6,668 nucleotides of DNA. Source: Thermoplasmata archaeon (lineage in GTDB: Bacteria > Actinomycetota > Acidimicrobiia > Acidimicrobiales > Acidimicrobiaceae). A model generated the notes under the pieces. It had not been told where the DNA came from. It ran no database searches and saw only the letters and a list, made by a program, of their open reading frames with translations. The stretch is from contig JAKBHQ010000061.1 of the NCBI GenBank assembly GCA_021836665.1, positions 1-6,668 on the forward strand, in the 5' to 3' direction. Below, one piece after another: positions 4,084 to 6,668 of the stretch (positions are counted from its first letter, which is position 1; the number at the start of each line of letters is the position of its first letter). The position numbers and the translations under genes are program-made.

Positions 4084-6594
4084 ATGGTAGTCAGCTATGA
4101 CCGAGTGAGCTTTGAAGAGAGGCCGCTTCGATTGCTCATTGTCGAACAGAGTGCAGGCGAATCAGCGGCCCTCCTTGACTTGCTTAGGGCAGAGTTTTCA
4201 TCCGCCCAGATCCTGGTTTCTCGCGACTTAACGGGCGCCACATACGATGGCTGTGACGCTGTGCTGGCTGATCTGTCAGCTATAAACGGGGATGGAATCT
4301 CCATCGTAGCTAAGATCCACGACACTTATCCTGATGCGGCGATAGTAGCGTTAAATGGTCCCGCCGATCGTGTTCTTGCTATAAAGACGATCGCTGCCGG
4401 AGCCGGAGATTACCTGGCCAAGGACTCCTACGACGCACCGAGCATGGCAAGTAGAATCCTCTATGCCGTGGAGCGGTTGCACGCACAGTCGCAAGGGCGG
4501 ACTCACGAACGTGGACGGCTTGACGACAACGAGAGCCCAATATGTGCGGTGGACTCGGATGGTGAGTTAGTCGCCATCAACACGTCGTGGCAGACCTTCA
4601 GCGCAGCGAACGGCGGTAAATCGAAGGCCTGCGGAATCGGCGCTAACTACTTATCGGTGTGCGATAGTGCAACCAACGAACAATCTGGTACTGCAGCCCA
4701 GGTAGCGGTAGGTTTGCGGGCCGTTCTTGCGGGAAGGATTCAGCGCTTCGAACTCGACTATGAATGTTCGACTCCGGCTACCAAGCGGTGGTTCAGCTTG
4801 CGGATCTTGCCACAGCTCACTGGAGCCGTAATCAGCCACTATGAGATCACGGCGACGAAGCTTGCTCACGATGCCCCGGCGCGTGAATCACTTTATGACT
4901 CCCTAACCGAATTACCAAATCGCGCTCTGTTGAGCGACCGACTTGAACAGGTGTTAACCGAGCGAAGGTGGTCCGATCACCTGGTTGGCGTAGTGTTCTT
5001 GGACGTCGATAATTTCGAGGAGGTCGCCAATCGGCTCGGTAGCGTTGCAGCGGAAGCCCTGCTCGTCGAGGTGACTAAACGCCTTTCGCTGCGAGTCCGC
5101 GAGGGTGACACGCTGGCCCGAATAGCAGATGGTAAGTTTGCCGCCCTCTGGCGCCAGCTGAGGAATACCGAGGAGGCTCACCAGATCAGCAAGCGATTTG
5201 CGGAAGCATTTAATGCGCCGTTTACCTCCCTCGGCACCGAGGTCGTACTTACCGCCAGCATGGGCGTCAGCGTCGACCAGTGGGCGCAAACCGCAGAGGA
5301 GTTGTTGGTGGCAGCAGGAGCAGCACTGCAGGATGCGAAGCGAAGCGGCTCGGGACTAATTCGAGTTTTCACCTCTGGCCAGAGCGGCGGCGCTGTCGCT
5401 GAGAGGATTCGAAGCGAGGCCAGCCTACGCGAAGCGATGGTTCGCAACGAGCTTGTCGTTCACTACCAGCCAGTGGTAAACCTGGCCAATGGAACAGTCG
5501 TCAGCGTCGAGGCCCTGGTCCGCTGGGAGCATCCGACCGAAGGACTATTAGGCCCCGACCAGTTTATTCCTGTCGCTGAAGCCAGTGGACTAATAGTCTC
5601 TCTTGGCGAATGGGTTATGAGACAAGCTTGCTTACAGTCGATGATCTGGCAGACACAAGGTCTATCCATCGATATGGCGGTCAATCTGTCTACTCGTCAG
5701 GTGGCGAGTGGGGAGTTAATCAAGACGCTTACTCAGGTTTTGAGCGACACCGGTATGGATCCAAAACGTCTGGTGCTTGAAGTTACCGAGTCGGCCATGA
5801 TGGGGGATGTTGAGGCGGCGGCAGTAGTATTCAACGAGATTGGGGCGCTAGGTGTCTCGCTCACTATTGATGATTTCGGTACGGGTTATAGTTCCTTCGT
5901 GTACCTCAAGCGCTACCCCATTCGGGCACTAAAGGTCGACCAATCTTTCGTAGCGGGTATGGGTATTACCCTCGAGGACAACGCTATCGTCTCGAGCATT
6001 GTTGAACTGGCTAATGCCGTTGGGGGGCATTGTGTCGCTGAGGGCATTGAGACCGATGAGCAGTTCGTAGCGCTACGCTCCCTTGGGTGTTGCTATGGGC
6101 AGGGGTGGCTATTTGGCCGGGCGGTGCCAGCTGAGGAGGTCCCAGGCCTAGTGGCGAGGTGCGAGAGAGATCTGAATAGACGGATTCCAACGATGATGCC
6201 ATTTGGCGACAAGCGGGACAGTCTCGCCGACAAGCGGGATCAAGCGGGCGATCAACGGGACAGTCTCGCCGACAAGCGGGATCAAGCGGGCGATCAACGG
6301 GACAGTCTCGCCGATAAGCGGGATCAAGCGGGCGATCAACGGGACAGTCTCGCCGATAAGCGGGAGGCATCAGCAGCGATAGAGCCCGTTGAAGACGAAA
6401 CGGTCCGCTCAGCTTTAGAACGCCTTGATGCAGCCCGTGATCGGAAACGGGCCTCGCTAGATCGCCTGAATGGTACTGGAGAGCGCATTTTGGCTGAGCG
6501 GGACCGTGACGCAGCGCAACTCGATCGCCTGAATGGTACTGGAGAGCGCATTTTGGCTGAGCGGGACCGTGACGCAGCGCAACTCGATCCCTGA
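4084..6594 (+). CDS. Receiver-PAS-GGDEF-EAL protein, probable c-di-GMP phosphodiesterase with repeat tail
   Basis: This 836-aa cytoplasmic signalling protein most likely degrades cyclic di-GMP. A receiver-like domain (about 14-120) keeps Asp63 and Lys113 but has EQ (21-22) for the acidic pair and Asn91 for the usual Thr, so phosphorylation is doubtful. A PAS domain (about 148-262) has the recognisable GIGANYLSVC and KRWFSLRI stretches. The GGDEF domain (about 268-430) has ADGKF (348-352) in place of its signature, losing the catalytic acid, so cyclase activity is very unlikely. The inhibitory-site motif RxxD (REGD, 339-342) remains. The EAL domain (about 440-690) appears complete: Glu476 in EAL, Asn534, Glu566, Asp596-Asp597 in DDFGTG, Lys617, Glu653 and Gln673. 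Residues 708-836 are Asp/Arg-rich tandem repeats. No transmembrane segment is seen. It is transcribed away from the transporter operon and has no visible link to it. Confidence 0.93.
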   Translation: MVVSYDRVSFEERPLRLLIVEQSAGESAALLDLLRAEFSSAQILVSRDLTGATYDGCDAVLADLSAINGDGISIVAKIHDTYPDAAIVALNGPADRVLAIKTIAAGAGDYLAKDSYDAPSMASRILYAVERLHAQSQGRTHERGRLDDNESPICAVDSDGELVAINTSWQTFSAANGGKSKACGIGANYLSVCDSATNEQSGTAAQVAVGLRAVLAGRIQRFELDYECSTPATKRWFSLRILPQLTGAVISHYEITATKLAHDAPARESLYDSLTELPNRALLSDRLEQVLTERRWSDHLVGVVFLDVDNFEEVANRLGSVAAEALLVEVTKRLSLRVREGDTLARIADGKFAALWRQLRNTEEAHQISKRFAEAFNAPFTSLGTEVVLTASMGVSVDQWAQTAEELLVAAGAALQDAKRSGSGLIRVFTSGQSGGAVAERIRSEASLREAMVRNELVVHYQPVVNLANGTVVSVEALVRWEHPTEGLLGPDQFIPVAEASGLIVSLGEWVMRQACLQSMIWQTQGLSIDMAVNLSTRQVASGELIKTLTQVLSDTGMDPKRLVLEVTESAMMGDVEAAAVVFNEIGALGVSLTIDDFGTGYSSFVYLKRYPIRALKVDQSFVAGMGITLEDNAIVSSIVELANAVGGHCVAEGIETDEQFVALRSLGCCYGQGWLFGRAVPAEEVPGLVARCERDLNRRIPTMMPFGDKRDSLADKRDQAGDQRDSLADKRDQAGDQRDSLADKRDQAGDQRDSLADKREASAAIEPVEDETVRSALERLDAARDRKRASLDRLNGTGERILAERDRDAAQLDRLNGTGERILAERDRDAAQLDP
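6205..6372 (+). repeat. In-frame 42-bp tandem repeat, about four units, in the EAL protein tail
   Basis: Units start at 6205, 6247, 6289 and 6331. The fourth diverges after 6363. They encode a 14-residue unit, GDQRDSLADKRDQA, itself two heptads of the form (G/A)D(K/Q)RD(S/Q)(L/A). Units differ at only a few bases: GACAAG for GATCAA at the start of unit 1, and GAC versus GAT in the second heptad of units 3 and 4. This points to recent expansion. The product is highly charged, probably an extended helix or disordered tail. Confidence 0.95.
6457..6582 (+). repeat. In-frame 63-bp direct repeat, two units, at the C-terminus of the EAL protein
   Basis: Two 63-bp units (6457-6519 and 6520-6582) differ at a single base, CTA versus CTC in the first Leu codon, and 60 bp are identical. 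Each encodes 21 residues beginning LDRLNGTGERIL and ending AERDRDAAQ. A third unit begins (LD) but ends at once in Pro-stop. The preceding residues LDAARDRKRAS look like an older, diverged relative of the unit. Confidence 0.95.
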
Positions 6595-6668
6595 CTGTAC
6601 CTTGGGAGCTATTGGGCACCAGTAGGGCTACGCTCTGAGTTAATCCAATGTAAGTGCGGCTTTGGTTC

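Noticed and set aside
6205..6582. CRISPR array
   Set aside because: The units are directly adjacent, without spacers, and encode an in-frame protein repeat.
6011..6619. Long minus-strand open frame (202 codons) across the repeats
   Set aside because: The 42- and 63-bp repeats are multiples of three, so any frame free of stops in one unit stays open in all. The EAL gene on the plus strand explains the region.

Overview
The window suggests a bacterium with moderate GC content (mid-50s percent by eye). The substrate-binding protein is a lipoprotein with a Ser/Thr-rich linker after its lipid cysteine. Several genes use or may use TTG starts, and one protein ends in Asp/Arg-rich heptad repeats. 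Together these fit a Gram-positive, probably actinobacterial host, possibly of the Acidimicrobiia type. That placement is a guess from protein style; no marker gene is present.

Left part, minus strand, read from right to left: a tightly packed five-gene operon. It encodes a GntR/FCD regulator (2810-3544), a creatininase-family amidohydrolase (1919-2776), a family-3 solute-binding lipoprotein (1035-1922), an amino-acid-type ABC permease (230-1009) and the N-terminus of its ATPase (1-233, cut by the window edge). Two junctions are 4-bp ATGA overlaps, and the other two gaps are 25 and 33 bp. The set looks like a self-regulated module that imports a small carboxylated compound and hydrolyses an amide bond in it. 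The binding protein keeps the carboxylate-binding Arg of amino-acid receptors but appears to lack the Asp that binds the alpha-amino group. The hydrolase has the HGGN form of the family motif. The substrate is therefore probably neither an ordinary amino acid nor creatinine. A promoter and an overlapping dyad (possible autoregulatory operator) lie just upstream of the regulator at 3579-3619.

Middle, 3551-4083: a 533-bp intergenic region between divergent units. I find no convincing gene in it. It holds the leftward promoter and operator, a possible rightward promoter (3648-3676), a perfect 7-bp inverted repeat (3821-3849), and short hairpins leading into the ribosome binding site of the rightward gene.

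Right part, plus strand: one large gene (4084-6594, 836 aa). Its protein has a degenerate receiver, a PAS domain, a degenerate GGDEF domain (signature ADGKF) and an EAL domain with all expected catalytic residues. It is most likely a c-di-GMP phosphodiesterase whose GGDEF part has become regulatory. Its C-terminus carries two tandem-repeat arrays, about four 42-bp units and two 63-bp units, all in frame and almost identical in DNA, so recently expanded. The last 74 bp (6595-6668) show no gene and no clear terminator.
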